This document shows, piece by piece, positions 1 to 7,540 of a stretch of 57,354 nucleotides of DNA; position 1 is the first letter of the stretch, and every line of letters begins with the position of its first letter. A model generated the notes under the pieces. The model saw only the letters and a list, made by a program, of their open reading frames with translations. It searched no databases and was not told where the DNA came from. The translations under genes were made by a program, and so were the position numbers. Source of the DNA: Ascidiaceihabitans sp023955215 (GTDB lineage: Bacteria > Pseudomonadota > Alphaproteobacteria > Rhodobacterales > Rhodobacteraceae); contig CALSPX010000012.1 of assembly GCA_943788345.1 (NCBI GenBank), positions 1 through 57,354 of the forward strand. The letters run 5' to 3'.

Positions 1-242
1 CCAATTTCGCCGTGAAAAGGAACCGTTTCCTTTAGTTCAGTAACAGAGTGGCAAGCGACACAATTTCCTTGCTTTTTGTCACCCACTATTTTGCGTCCAT
101 TTGCAGCATCGCCAGCGACGCCAGACAAAGAAACCGAAACGGCACCGTCTTCATATCTAACATCAGTTGGCAAAACGTCTTCGGCAAATGCAGACGAAGC
201 CAAGGCCCCGGTTACTGCAACTGTAATGACAAAATTCCTCAT
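1..242 (-). CDS. soxX: SoxX, sulfur-oxidation cytochrome c subunit (partial, 3' end outside window)
   Basis: SoxX is the small monohaem c-type cytochrome of the periplasmic SoxXA complex, which couples thiosulfate to the SoxYZ carrier. Translating leftward from the ATG at 242 gives a clean signal peptide (MRNFVITVAVTGALASSAFA). About 80 residues are visible, ending in a typical SoxX haem site, N-C-V-A-C-H, just before the window edge. A Shine-Dalgarno-like GGAGG lies directly upstream. It sits downstream of soxW, the order found in Paracoccus-type sox loci, so soxYZABCD probably continue outside the window. The identification rests on the haem motif, signal peptide and position. The C-terminal part is not visible. 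Confidence 0.85.
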   Translation of the reverse strand, partial: MRNFVITVAVTGALASSAFAEDVLPTDVRYEDGAVSVSLSGVAGDAANGRKIVGDKKQGNCVACHSVTELKETVPFHGEI

Positions 243-306
243 GCGTCCTCCCAAACATATGACTTTAGAATACCGTAGCGCACGTTATTGTGACGACGCA
301 ACAACA

Positions 307-324
307 AATTCATTTACTTGAATT
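307..324. promoter_or_regulatory. Candidate SoxR operator in the soxW-soxX gap
   Basis: An 18-bp dyad, AATTCA-N6-TGAATT, sits in the 120-bp gap between soxW and soxX. ArsR-family repressors bind AT-rich dyads of this kind. In Paracoccus and Pseudaminobacter, SoxR is known to bind the soxW-X and soxS-V intergenic regions. The dyad is seen directly; its use as a SoxR site is inferred. Confidence 0.45.
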
Positions 325-362
325 TTATTATTTGATGACGGAAAATCCAAGTTACAGAGAAG

Positions 363-926
363 TCACTTGGACTGCTCAGCGAACTTACGGGCATGATATT
401 TTTGAAAAACTTCGGCGGTTTCATAGCCCTCTTCAACCACCCAATTGAGCATATTGAAGGTGGTATGCCCCCCAAAAGCCCCTGGCATGGTCGCAACCTT
501 TGATTGAACAGCTGAAAGATCACCGGCGACATCCTGAGGAAAAAACAGAATCGAGGGAGTAAACAACGCACCCCATCTTTTGACCATTTCCTTCTCTGGC
601 AAAATCGTACCGTCAAAATCGGTAACATCGACATCACCAAACATGTTAATCTGAACGACGAAGAAGTTTTGATCGATGTAATTGGCGATCCTCTCGACAG
701 AAAACACCTCATCATGCATTTTCTTACAGTAGATGCAGCCCCTTTGTTCAATAATGACCATAAGGCGCTTACCCTCCTCATTCGCCTCAGCCAAATCTTC
801 TTGAAGGTCTTTAAACGTATCCCGCATCCATGGAGCTTTGTGCAATCCATCGTCACCAATCTCAGATGCAGGCAGGGCGAAAGACGTGCTTATAAAAATG
901 ATCCAAGCAACTAGAAACCTCTTCAT
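363..926 (-). CDS. soxW: SoxW, periplasmic thioredoxin-like protein
   Basis: This is a periplasmic thiol-disulfide oxidoreductase of the sox locus, thought to pass reducing equivalents delivered by the membrane protein SoxV to Sox partners. The 187-residue product starts with a signal peptide (MKRFLVAWIIFISTSFA) and then a thioredoxin-like domain. Its redox motif is C-I-Y-C, in the context EQRGCIYCKKMH near residue 65. That context (thioredoxin_2/SoxW type) differs from the usual WCGPC. It lies 15 bp downstream of soxV on the same strand, so the two are probably cotranscribed and act as a reductant relay. SoxS is the related but separate thioredoxin encoded divergently. Confidence 0.85.
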   Translation of the reverse strand: MKRFLVAWIIFISTSFALPASEIGDDGLHKAPWMRDTFKDLQEDLAEANEEGKRLMVIIEQRGCIYCKKMHDEVFSVERIANYIDQNFFVVQINMFGDVDVTDFDGTILPEKEMVKRWGALFTPSILFFPQDVAGDLSAVQSKVATMPGAFGGHTTFNMLNWVVEEGYETAEVFQKYHARKFAEQSK

Positions 927-941
927 TTTATTTTCTCCTGA

Positions 942-1682
942 TTAAAGTAAAAGCCAAAGATTCGGTGCAATTTCCAACATCCACTGTGCAATGTAATTCA
1001 CTGAATTTGTTATGATTAAAATTCCAAAAACGATCAGTAGCGCGCCCATGGCTTTTTCGATCAAACCAAAGTGACTGCGGAACCTGACCATCCAGCGCAT
1101 AAACGGCCTGATAAAAGACGCCGCTAAAATAAATGGCGCGGTCATGCCAGCACCATAAACGAAAAGCAGCCCCGCACCCGCTCCAGCCGTTTCCGCCCCT
1201 GCCGCCATGAATAAGATCGCGGCCAAAACAGGTCCAACGCAGGGCGTCCATCCGAAAGCAAATGCAAGACCAATAACATACGATCCCACAAAGCTAACGT
1301 TAGTTGTATTGCCAGTGTCCGCGCGCAACTGGCGATACAGAACGCCAATCCGCAATACTCCCAAAAAATGTAACCCCATCATGATTATAACACCTCCTGC
1401 AATCCAACGCAGAAGATCAAAGTACTCTCGTACAACTTGGCCAAATGCCGATGCAGCCGCGCCAAGCCCCATGAAGATGGTAATCACCCCTGCAGCGAAG
1501 CAACAGGCAGCCAGCACCGCACGGGCACGCATTTTAGGCGCAATCTCTGCCTCAGCTGAGATTTGATTTATCCCCAAACCTGCAAGATAGCTGAGATAAA
1601 ATGGAACAATTGGCAGAATGCAGGGTGACAAGAAGGACAACAAGCCTGCAACCGCAGCACCAAAAAAGGTGATTTCGAGCAT
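942..1682 (-). CDS. soxV: SoxV, CcdA-family membrane thiol transporter
   Basis: SoxV moves electrons from cytoplasmic thioredoxin across the inner membrane to periplasmic SoxW. The 246-residue protein has about six hydrophobic segments and the CcdA/DsbD-beta pattern. One redox cysteine is in LSFLSPCILPIVPF near residue 21 and the second is in GWTPCVGP near residue 145. It is the first gene of the leftward arm and its ATG at 1682 is 70 bp from the divergent soxS start, so the two promoters share one gap. The family is certain. The SoxV assignment rather than generic CcdA rests on the adjacent soxW, soxX, soxS and soxR. Confidence 0.87.
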   Translation of the reverse strand: MLEITFFGAAVAGLLSFLSPCILPIVPFYLSYLAGLGINQISAEAEIAPKMRARAVLAACCFAAGVITIFMGLGAAASAFGQVVREYFDLLRWIAGGVIIMMGLHFLGVLRIGVLYRQLRADTGNTTNVSFVGSYVIGLAFAFGWTPCVGPVLAAILFMAAGAETAGAGAGLLFVYGAGMTAPFILAASFIRPFMRWMVRFRSHFGLIEKAMGALLIVFGILIITNSVNYIAQWMLEIAPNLWLLL

Positions 1683-1708
1683 ATTCAGTTCTCAACCTTG
1701 TTTAATTC

Positions 1709-1725
1709 ACATATTCATATTATGT
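1709..1725. promoter_or_regulatory. Candidate SoxR operator in the soxS-soxV gap
   Basis: The 70-bp divergent gap contains the dyad ACATA-N7-TATGT, with a direct ATTCA repeat next to it (ATTCACATATTCA, 1705-1717). The gap is very AT-rich and must hold both promoters. SoxR sites are known in the equivalent position in Paracoccus. The sequence is observed; its function is inferred. Confidence 0.4.
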
Positions 1726-1752
1726 ATTTTGTTATCTAAAGGTCAATTCATC

Positions 1753-2121
1753 ATGTATCTTCGTTCACTCGCGGTCAGCACATTTATGATAGTTTCAACT
1801 GTCTTATCGGCAAAGGCCGAAGCTGTGTTGGTCATGGTAGAAGAACAGGGTTGCATGTGGTGCGCTCGTTGGAACGAAGATATCGCTGACATATATCCGA
1901 AAACAAGAGAAGGCCGCGCGGCACCGCTCAAACGCATCGATATCCATAGTAGTCGCCCCAAAGGCATGACGCTTAAACGGAAACTTACCTTTACACCTAC
2001 TTTTGTCTTAGTAGTAGACGGTATCGAAACCTCTCGCATCGAAGGATATCCCGGCGAAGATTTCTTCTGGGGATTGCTCGGACAAATGCTCAAACAAGCT
2101 AACGTTGATATAAGCGGTTAA
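1753..2121 (+). CDS. soxS: SoxS, periplasmic thioredoxin
   Basis: SoxS is a small periplasmic thioredoxin that keeps Sox proteins, in particular the SoxYZ carrier cysteine, in an active state in Paracoccus. The start is taken at the ATG at 1753 because it gives a signal peptide (MYLRSLAVSTFMIVSTVLS) and a normal length of 122 residues. The redox motif C-M-W-C sits in EEQGCMWCARWN, close to the start of the mature protein, as in other SoxS. The cis-proline region (FTPTFVLVVDG) is also present. It is followed 9 bp later by soxR and clearly forms an operon with it. Confidence 0.87.
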   Translation: MYLRSLAVSTFMIVSTVLSAKAEAVLVMVEEQGCMWCARWNEDIADIYPKTREGRAAPLKRIDIHSSRPKGMTLKRKLTFTPTFVLVVDGIETSRIEGYPGEDFFWGLLGQMLKQANVDISG

Positions 2122-2130
2122 GGGCGCTAT

Positions 2131-2523
2131 ATGAGCATTGAATTAAGGGCTATTGAGGCCGAAACTTTCCAAAATGTTGAGGGACTTATGGGTCTGCCAG
2201 TTTTTGACGTAAACATGTGTGCGGAAGATATGGACAAGATGGCGACCAATGCCATGGAAGCGTCCAATTTTCTGAAAGCTATCAGCCACGAAGGACGTCT
2301 GATGATTTTGTGTCATTTGGCTTCCGGCGAAAAGTCTGTCACCGAATTGGAAGAATTACTATCCGCTCGTCAAGCCGCAGTATCTCAACAACTGTCGCGC
2401 TTAAGGCTCGAAGGTCTAGTATCTCCGCGAAGAGACGGAAAAACCATTTACTATCGTCTGACCGATGACCGCCCAAAAAAGATCATGGAAGTTGTCTATG
2501 ATTTGTTCTGCCGCGAAAAGTAG
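2131..2523 (+). CDS. soxR: SoxR, ArsR-family thiol-sensing repressor of the sox locus
   Basis: The 130-residue ArsR/SmtB winged-helix protein represses the sox operons and releases them when sulfane sulfur is present. The helix-turn-helix runs from about residues 68-95 (SVTELEELLSARQAAVSQQL) and the wing is RRDGKTIYYRL. Two cysteines occupy the positions of the redox pair of the SqrR/BigR group: C61 in LMILCHL and C127 in DLFCREK. A persulfide or disulfide/polysulfide switch is therefore likely by family analogy. A third cysteine is C30. The gene follows soxS and the two sox gaps carry AT-rich dyads it could bind. Confidence 0.88.
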   Translation: MSIELRAIEAETFQNVEGLMGLPVFDVNMCAEDMDKMATNAMEASNFLKAISHEGRLMILCHLASGEKSVTELEELLSARQAAVSQQLSRLRLEGLVSPRRDGKTIYYRLTDDRPKKIMEVVYDLFCREK

Positions 2524-2560
2524 TTCGGCGAGAGAATGGAACACTCGAGTGTTTGATTAT

Positions 2561-3604
2561 ATGTCTGAACCTTTTCTAGTTGCCTCTTTTGGTCTGCTTG
2601 GTGGCATATTTTTGGGGCTTGCAGCGCGTATAGGAAGGTTTTGTACGCTTGGTGCAATAGAAGACCTTTACTACGGTGAAAACACACTTCGTTTGCAAAT
2701 GTGGGGAATTGCCATTGGCGTTGCTGTGACTGGTACATTCAGTTTATCTGCGTTGGGTCTTCTGGACTTAGAGCTAACCCTAAATTTGTCTCGGAGCTGG
2801 AACCCACTTGCAAGCATCTTTGGTGGTCTTGTCTTTGGCTATGGTATGGCACTGGCTGGCAACTGCGGTTACGGCGCTTTGGCACGCGTTGGCGGCGGAG
2901 ATTTGCGTTCATTACTAATAGTATTGGTGATGGGAATTTCGGCTTACATAACCCTTGGCGGACCACTTTCAGGCTTACGGATTTGGACATTTGGAGCCTC
3001 TGAAGATGCAATTGACACGCAATCATTTGCTCATTTGTTTGCTGACATGACTGGCTATTCAATAGCCGGTTCGGGAATATCAATCGGAGTTTTTATTCTG
3101 GCGCTGACCCTGTCAAACCGCACCATGCGACTTTCTTTCAGTCATGTGTTCTGGGGGGCAATCGCAGGTGGTGCCATTGTGTCAGGTTGGGCTGGCACCC
3201 AGTGGGTCGCCAGCACAGGGTTCGAGGCCATACCAATCGTCAGCCATACATTCTCTGCCCCCATTGGTGAAACAGTGCTCTACGCAATGACATCATCTGG
3301 CAACACGATTAGCTTTGGCACTGGTTCAGTTTTAGGCGTCGTGCTTGGTGCGCTAATTGGTAGCCTATTAAAAGGACAATTCAGGTGGGAATCTTGTGAC
3401 GACCCTAGGGAACTACGGCGTCAAATTCTTGGAGCTGCCCTGATGGGAATCGGGGCGGTTGTTGCTGTAGGCTGCAGTGTGGGTCAGGGTCTTTCTGCAT
3501 TTTCGGTTCTTTCTTATAGTGCGCCTCTAACCTTGGGATGCATCATGATCGGCGCAGCCTTGGGCTTAAGGCAATTAATCTTAGGCTTTGGCCCAGAAAT
3601 TTAA
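2561..3604 (+). CDS. soxT: SoxT-like YeeE/YedE sulfur-compound transporter
   Basis: A polytopic membrane protein of the YeeE/YedE (TsuA-like) family, members of which import thiosulfate or related sulfur compounds. The start at 2561 (MSEPFLVASFGLL) gives 347 residues and about nine to ten hydrophobic segments. Two sulfur-transport signatures are visible, one per half: FGYGMALAGNCGYGALARVGGG near residue 100 and GAVVAVGCSVGQGLSAFS near residue 310. Each carries a conserved cysteine that in TsuA lines the transport path. It lies 37 bp after soxR on the same strand; soxT genes in this place are known in Paracoccus and Pseudaminobacter. Substrate is inferred from context. Confidence 0.8.
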   Translation: MSEPFLVASFGLLGGIFLGLAARIGRFCTLGAIEDLYYGENTLRLQMWGIAIGVAVTGTFSLSALGLLDLELTLNLSRSWNPLASIFGGLVFGYGMALAGNCGYGALARVGGGDLRSLLIVLVMGISAYITLGGPLSGLRIWTFGASEDAIDTQSFAHLFADMTGYSIAGSGISIGVFILALTLSNRTMRLSFSHVFWGAIAGGAIVSGWAGTQWVASTGFEAIPIVSHTFSAPIGETVLYAMTSSGNTISFGTGSVLGVVLGALIGSLLKGQFRWESCDDPRELRRQILGAALMGIGAVVAVGCSVGQGLSAFSVLSYSAPLTLGCIMIGAALGLRQLILGFGPEI

Positions 3605-3753
3605 CTACAAATATTCATAAGCCCTGTTTTGTCTGACATCAGCGCCCACCGGGCAAAATAGCGCATTTTGCTAAGAGTGTGTTTGGTCTATCCCAATCAG
3701 GTCTGGCTATCTTCAGCAAATAGACCCTCCGCGATGCAAAAAAACATTGGTCC

Positions 3754-3897
3754 TGAGCCTCCCCCTTTGAATTGGTCCGTCCCTATAGTTAGGAAAACGG
3801 AGAATCGAAGATGGGAATTACGAGACCGAAGCCTGAAGAGATTGTTGTTAAGCTGAGGCAAGTTGAGGTGCTGACAGGCCAAGGCATTGCGCGCCTG
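3754..3897 (+). mobile_element. IS3-family remnant (5' end and start of orfA)
   Basis: From 3754 the sequence reads like the left end of an IS3-family element. It continues into an ATG at 3811 whose product starts MGITRPKPEEIVVKLRQV, the standard N-terminus of IS3 OrfA helix-turn-helix proteins. Coding agreement stops after about 29 residues, exactly where the IS6-type element begins at 3898. No remaining IS3 sequence is found on the far side of that element. The exact left boundary is uncertain. Confidence 0.6.
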
Positions 3898-4714
3898 GGC
3901 ACTGTCAGACTAATGATTGCAAACATCAGATTGATGGGGCAATCGAAATCTATGCGCTCAATAATTGACGCCACTCAGCCAGAGCAGCGGCACGGTTTAG
4001 CTTAGAATTAGCACGTGAATAGAGATGGCTTTCCTTATTGAAATGGTTCTGAATAAACGCGTGGACTGAGACGAATTTCTGTAACGTTGCCGTTCGTCGA
4101 AATCTTAGCATCGCCCTCTCTCGTCGCCTGAATGGCAAATGAGAGTTCTCAGCTCTGTTGTTTGCCCAGCGGCCGGTTTCCTGCCGATCCGCGTTGCCGA
4201 TGACTTTCATTGCAGCGCCATAGGAACGTAGTTTGTCCGTCACAACTACTTCTGGTTGACCGTAGCGCTTCATTGCTTTTTTGAGGAATTTCAATGCTGC
4301 CTTGCGGTCTCGGCGCTTGGATACATAACTTTCCAGCACCTCACCTTCGTGATCTACTGCCCGCCAAAGGTAGTGCGTCTCGCCGTTGATCTTCACGAAG
4401 ACCTCGTCCAAGTGCCACTGCCAATTTGAATATACGCGCATCTGGCTGACCCTTTTCTTGCGGATCTCTGCGGCAAACAGCGGGCCAAATCTGTTCCACC
4501 AAAACCGAACCGTTTCGTGGCTGATCTCAATACCACGTTCGTGCAGCAGGTCCTCAACGTTTCGTAACGAGAGTGGAAACCGAACGTACAGCATCACGGC
4601 CAGGCGGATGATCTCTGGGCTCGTTTTAAAGTACCTGAATGGCGAGTGTTTTCTCATACGGCGAGGCTACGAGACCACCCTGCCCGTCTCAAGCAGCTTT
4701 CTTCTGACAAGCCC
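3898..4714 (-). mobile_element. IS6-family insertion sequence, near complete
   Basis: The left terminus reads GGCACTGTCAGAC. The right terminus, read inward, is GGGCTTGTCAGAAG, an imperfect partner. One transposase gene fills most of the 817 bp, as in IS26-like elements. The 8-bp flanks (CGCGCCTG left, CTGTTTAA right) do not match, so there is no target duplication. The copy has therefore probably suffered an adjacent deletion or recombination. Two further fragments of the same element lie at 14989-15120 and 32030-32285. Confidence 0.8.
3950..4657 (-). CDS. IS6-family transposase
   Basis: A 235-residue DDE transposase of the IS6/IS26 family. The N-terminal part (RFPLSLRNVEDLLHERGI, SHETVRFWWNRFGP) is the family helix-turn-helix. 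The catalytic aspartates lie in HLDEVFVKING and VVTDKLRSYGAA and the glutamate in NNRAENSHLPFRRRERAM. Length and motifs are those of an intact enzyme, so this copy could supply transposase in trans to the two broken copies in the window. It faces leftward, towards the sox genes. Confidence 0.92.
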   Translation of the reverse strand: MRKHSPFRYFKTSPEIIRLAVMLYVRFPLSLRNVEDLLHERGIEISHETVRFWWNRFGPLFAAEIRKKRVSQMRVYSNWQWHLDEVFVKINGETHYLWRAVDHEGEVLESYVSKRRDRKAALKFLKKAMKRYGQPEVVVTDKLRSYGAAMKVIGNADRQETGRWANNRAENSHLPFRRRERAMLRFRRTATLQKFVSVHAFIQNHFNKESHLYSRANSKLNRAAALAEWRQLLSA

Positions 4715-4749
4715 CTGTTTAATCTGAAACTGCCTGCTAGGAAGTTTTG

Positions 4750-5616
4750 TTATTCTTTCGCCAGAACAACATCAAACTTTACAGACAAGAAAGACTCAGT
4801 GACTTTACCGGAAAGCGCCATACCTTCAGGGAAGTCTGCAGCCTGTTTTGTATGATACGTCATCACAAGATCATTGCGCACACCAAAGACCGTGTCTTGA
4901 TCAAGGTACGGATCATCGTCAGGAAAAATCTCTGTCACAAGTGTGCGATAGCCCGGCGCTTTGACGATATAGTGCAAATGCGACGGACGCCACGGATGGC
5001 GACCACAAGCGTCAAGAATTGCCCCGACAGGCCCATCCGTCGGCACGGTATATTCGACTGGCTTCACAGTCGTGAATGCATAACGACCATCATCACCGAC
5101 ATTCATCAAGCCGTGGAACGAAAATGTATCCTGCTCTTCATCTTGGCTTGCATAAAGGCCGTTGGGTGCTGTCTGCCAAATATCGATTTCAGCACCTGCA
5201 ATCGGATTTCCGTCCGTATCTTTGATAACGCCTTCAGCCAATAAAACTGGCCCGCCGAAATTGCGTTTCATGTCACCACCAACGTCTAAAGCAGGCGCAC
5301 CGGATACGTGGAACGGTCCAAGCACGGACGATGATGTGGCATCATCGCGCGAATGGAGCATGTCCACAAGCGACGACAGCCCCAAAACATCCGATGCCAG
5401 GACGAACTCATGGCGGTCTTCAGATTCTATAGCGGCGCAACCTTCTAGAAACTCGATCCCTTGACGCCATTCATCATGGGTCAGGTTGGTCTCGCGGGCA
5501 AAGTCGTGCAAATGTTGCACCAGCGCTGCCATTATTTCTCGCGTACGCGGCGGCATATCATCCACCAAGTAACCTTTGAAAACATCGGTAATATTGTCTT
5601 TGGTAACGTTACGCAT
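4750..5616 (-). CDS. Intradiol ring-cleavage dioxygenase (hydroxyquinol/catechol 1,2-dioxygenase type)
   Basis: A non-haem Fe(III) enzyme that opens a catecholic ring between the two hydroxyls. The N-terminal helical dimerisation domain covers about residues 1-100. The catalytic beta-sandwich has both tyrosine ligands (NGLYASQ and VEYTVPTDGPVG) and the two histidine ligands in RHPWRPSHLHY. The VPTDGPVG and HPWRP wording resembles hydroxyquinol 1,2-dioxygenases more than classical catechol enzymes, which favours a trihydroxybenzene substrate giving maleylacetate. It is the last gene of a leftward operon with a TRAP transporter. No maleylacetate reductase is visible nearby. Family certain, substrate tentative. 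Confidence 0.85.
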   Translation of the reverse strand: MRNVTKDNITDVFKGYLVDDMPPRTREIMAALVQHLHDFARETNLTHDEWRQGIEFLEGCAAIESEDRHEFVLASDVLGLSSLVDMLHSRDDATSSSVLGPFHVSGAPALDVGGDMKRNFGGPVLLAEGVIKDTDGNPIAGAEIDIWQTAPNGLYASQDEEQDTFSFHGLMNVGDDGRYAFTTVKPVEYTVPTDGPVGAILDACGRHPWRPSHLHYIVKAPGYRTLVTEIFPDDDPYLDQDTVFGVRNDLVMTYHTKQAADFPEGMALSGKVTESFLSVKFDVVLAKE

Positions 5617-5627
5617 GGCTAGTTTCC

Positions 5628-6932
5628 TTAGAGAAGAGCAAGACTTAAGAACGGAAATTGGATCAAGATAAATAGAACGATCAACATTACGAACGCGAAG
5701 GGGAGTGCGCCCATAAAAACATCCTTGAGCGATATATTGTCATCATTCAGCGTCGATTTGATGACGAAACACGATATCCCTAGGGGTGGGGTTAGCAGGC
5801 CAATTTCAGCGCCGACAACCGTGATAATACCGAACCAGACGAGAGACATGTCCATCGCTTCGACCAGTGGTAGGAACAAGGGAACGACGATCAGAACGAT
5901 TGAAGCAGTATCAAGCAAGGTGCCCAGGAACAGCATCAAAAGCACGAAGAGTAACATGATCGCCCAAAAGGAGGCCGAGTTTCCTGCAAGCATTTGCTCT
6001 AGCTGGTTGGGCAACCCCGCAAGGCCCAGCATCCGCGAGTAGATCGAAGCAGCTGTGATCAGGAACAAGATGGCTGCTGTAATGTGGCCTGTCTCAAGCA
6101 GGGCGTCCCAAAAGCCCTTGATACTCATAGAGCGGCGCAAAATTGCAATAATCAGCGCGACCAGCGATCCTGTGGCACCTGCTTCGACAGCTGTCATCCA
6201 CCCAGAATAAATGCCACCAAGAACGACGGTGATCAGCCCAAGTGTTGGCAAGGTTTTTGAGGCAATTTCACGACCCGTCATCCATTCAGTATCATCTATG
6301 ACACGGCCACCGACAAAATCGGGGGTAAAGCGGCCCATGAACCAAATCGCGCCAACATAGGCAATTGCAAGCATAATGCCTGGAATAACGCCTGCGAGGA
6401 ACATATCACCCACGGATTGTTCGGCTACGAAACTGTAGATGATCAACATCGCGGAGGGCGGGATGATCATGCCCAAAACTGATGAACCTGCAACGACGCC
6501 AACCGCAAAGCGAGGATTGTAATCCTGAGCAATCATTTGCGGTACGGACACTTTTGTGAAAACGGAGGCGGAGGCAATTGACGATCCTGTTACGGCAGCA
6601 AACACGGCATTCGCACCGACTGTGGCCATGCCGATGCCGCCTTTGACCTTGCGAAACCGCATGGTCATGACTTCGTATATATCTCTTCCAAGTCCTGCTT
6701 TTGAAACTATCAAACCCATGAACGTAAACAGAGGGATCGTTGCAAAGCTGTAAACCATGGCGCTGTCGCCAACCGCGATTTTGAGGAGGTTCAAAGACAG
6801 CGTGAAGTTATCGCGCATGAGCCAGATCGAGAGAACGGATACCACGCCTAGAGCGATGGGAATGTAAACACCTGAATAGATAAGGAAAATGATGGCACCG
6901 ACAGAGGCAAGGCCAATTTCAATAGGGCTCAT
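5628..6932 (-). CDS. dctM: TRAP transporter large permease (DctM family)
   Basis: The 434-residue integral membrane subunit carries the transport channel of a tripartite ATP-independent periplasmic transporter driven by an ion gradient. About twelve hydrophobic segments are seen. The DctM hallmarks are IIPPSAMLIIYSFVAEQSVGDMF and GLLTPPLGISCFVIKS. Its ATG overlaps the end of dctQ by 4 bp, indicating translational coupling. Placement beside an aromatic ring-cleavage gene and malonate genes suggests uptake of an aromatic acid or a dicarboxylate. The related MatPQM system of Sinorhizobium carries malonate, so malonate is a fair alternative. Confidence 0.92.
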   Translation of the reverse strand: MSPIEIGLASVGAIIFLIYSGVYIPIALGVVSVLSIWLMRDNFTLSLNLLKIAVGDSAMVYSFATIPLFTFMGLIVSKAGLGRDIYEVMTMRFRKVKGGIGMATVGANAVFAAVTGSSIASASVFTKVSVPQMIAQDYNPRFAVGVVAGSSVLGMIIPPSAMLIIYSFVAEQSVGDMFLAGVIPGIMLAIAYVGAIWFMGRFTPDFVGGRVIDDTEWMTGREIASKTLPTLGLITVVLGGIYSGWMTAVEAGATGSLVALIIAILRRSMSIKGFWDALLETGHITAAILFLITAASIYSRMLGLAGLPNQLEQMLAGNSASFWAIMLLFVLLMLFLGTLLDTASIVLIVVPLFLPLVEAMDMSLVWFGIITVVGAEIGLLTPPLGISCFVIKSTLNDDNISLKDVFMGALPFAFVMLIVLFILIQFPFLSLALL

Positions 6933-7510
6933 GTGTTTGATCCGCCTGTTTTCTTATCAACATGTGGTGCCTTTTCATGTTCAGGCACACGTAGCAATTC
7001 TGGGCGATCTTGTGCAGTAATAACCTTGAGCGCGAAGATGATACTGGCCAACCCACTACCGCAAGCGATAACCAATTTGATCGGCCACCACGGTGCCGTG
7101 AACACACCGGGCACACCAAAGAAATCTTGTGTATTCCACATTTTTATAAATTCTGGGAACATAATGTAAGCAATCAATGCCATGAAAATCGCTGATATCG
7201 CATTGATAATGCGGCGTAAATTTGCAGTTAATCTGGGACGTCGCGCATGAAGAACATTCAAGAAGCCATCTGAACGGGTCAAACGATCTACGCGCACCAC
7301 ATCAGCAAGCTGAAGAAACACAATGAAAACTACCGAGAGCTGAACCAGCTCGTAAGTTCCTTTCAGCGGTGCGCTGAATACCCCCCGCGCGATGACATCG
7401 ACGTTTAGGATTACCACCAACGCGAGAACTGTTAACGTTCCAGCCGCGTTGGCAGTTATTGCGCAAATGTTAGCGACCCTTACAAGGCCGGCCAGTACCG
7501 ATTTTAGCAT
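6929..7510 (-). CDS. dctQ: TRAP transporter small permease (DctQ family)
   Basis: The small membrane subunit (193 residues) pairs with DctM to form the membrane part of the TRAP transporter. It has four hydrophobic helices (for example AGTLTVLALVVILNVDVIAR near residue 30) and the DctQ pattern VIARGVF followed by GTYELVQLSVVFIVFLQLA. The C-terminal 35 residues are hydrophilic and cytoplasmic. It lies between dctP and dctM in the usual P-Q-M order, 30 bp after dctP and overlapping dctM. Confidence 0.88.
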   Translation of the reverse strand: MLKSVLAGLVRVANICAITANAAGTLTVLALVVILNVDVIARGVFSAPLKGTYELVQLSVVFIVFLQLADVVRVDRLTRSDGFLNVLHARRPRLTANLRRIINAISAIFMALIAYIMFPEFIKMWNTQDFFGVPGVFTAPWWPIKLVIACGSGLASIIFALKVITAQDRPELLRVPEHEKAPHVDKKTGGSNT

Positions 7511-7540
7511 GATCTTGGCCCCTTTGGGTCGCTACGCAGT

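Noticed and set aside
48..321. Two plus-strand frames over soxX
   Set aside because: They are antisense shadows of the SoxX signal peptide and haem region.
4747..5244. 165-codon plus-strand frame over the dioxygenase
   Set aside because: Antisense shadow. The minus-strand frame carries all iron ligands of an intradiol dioxygenase.
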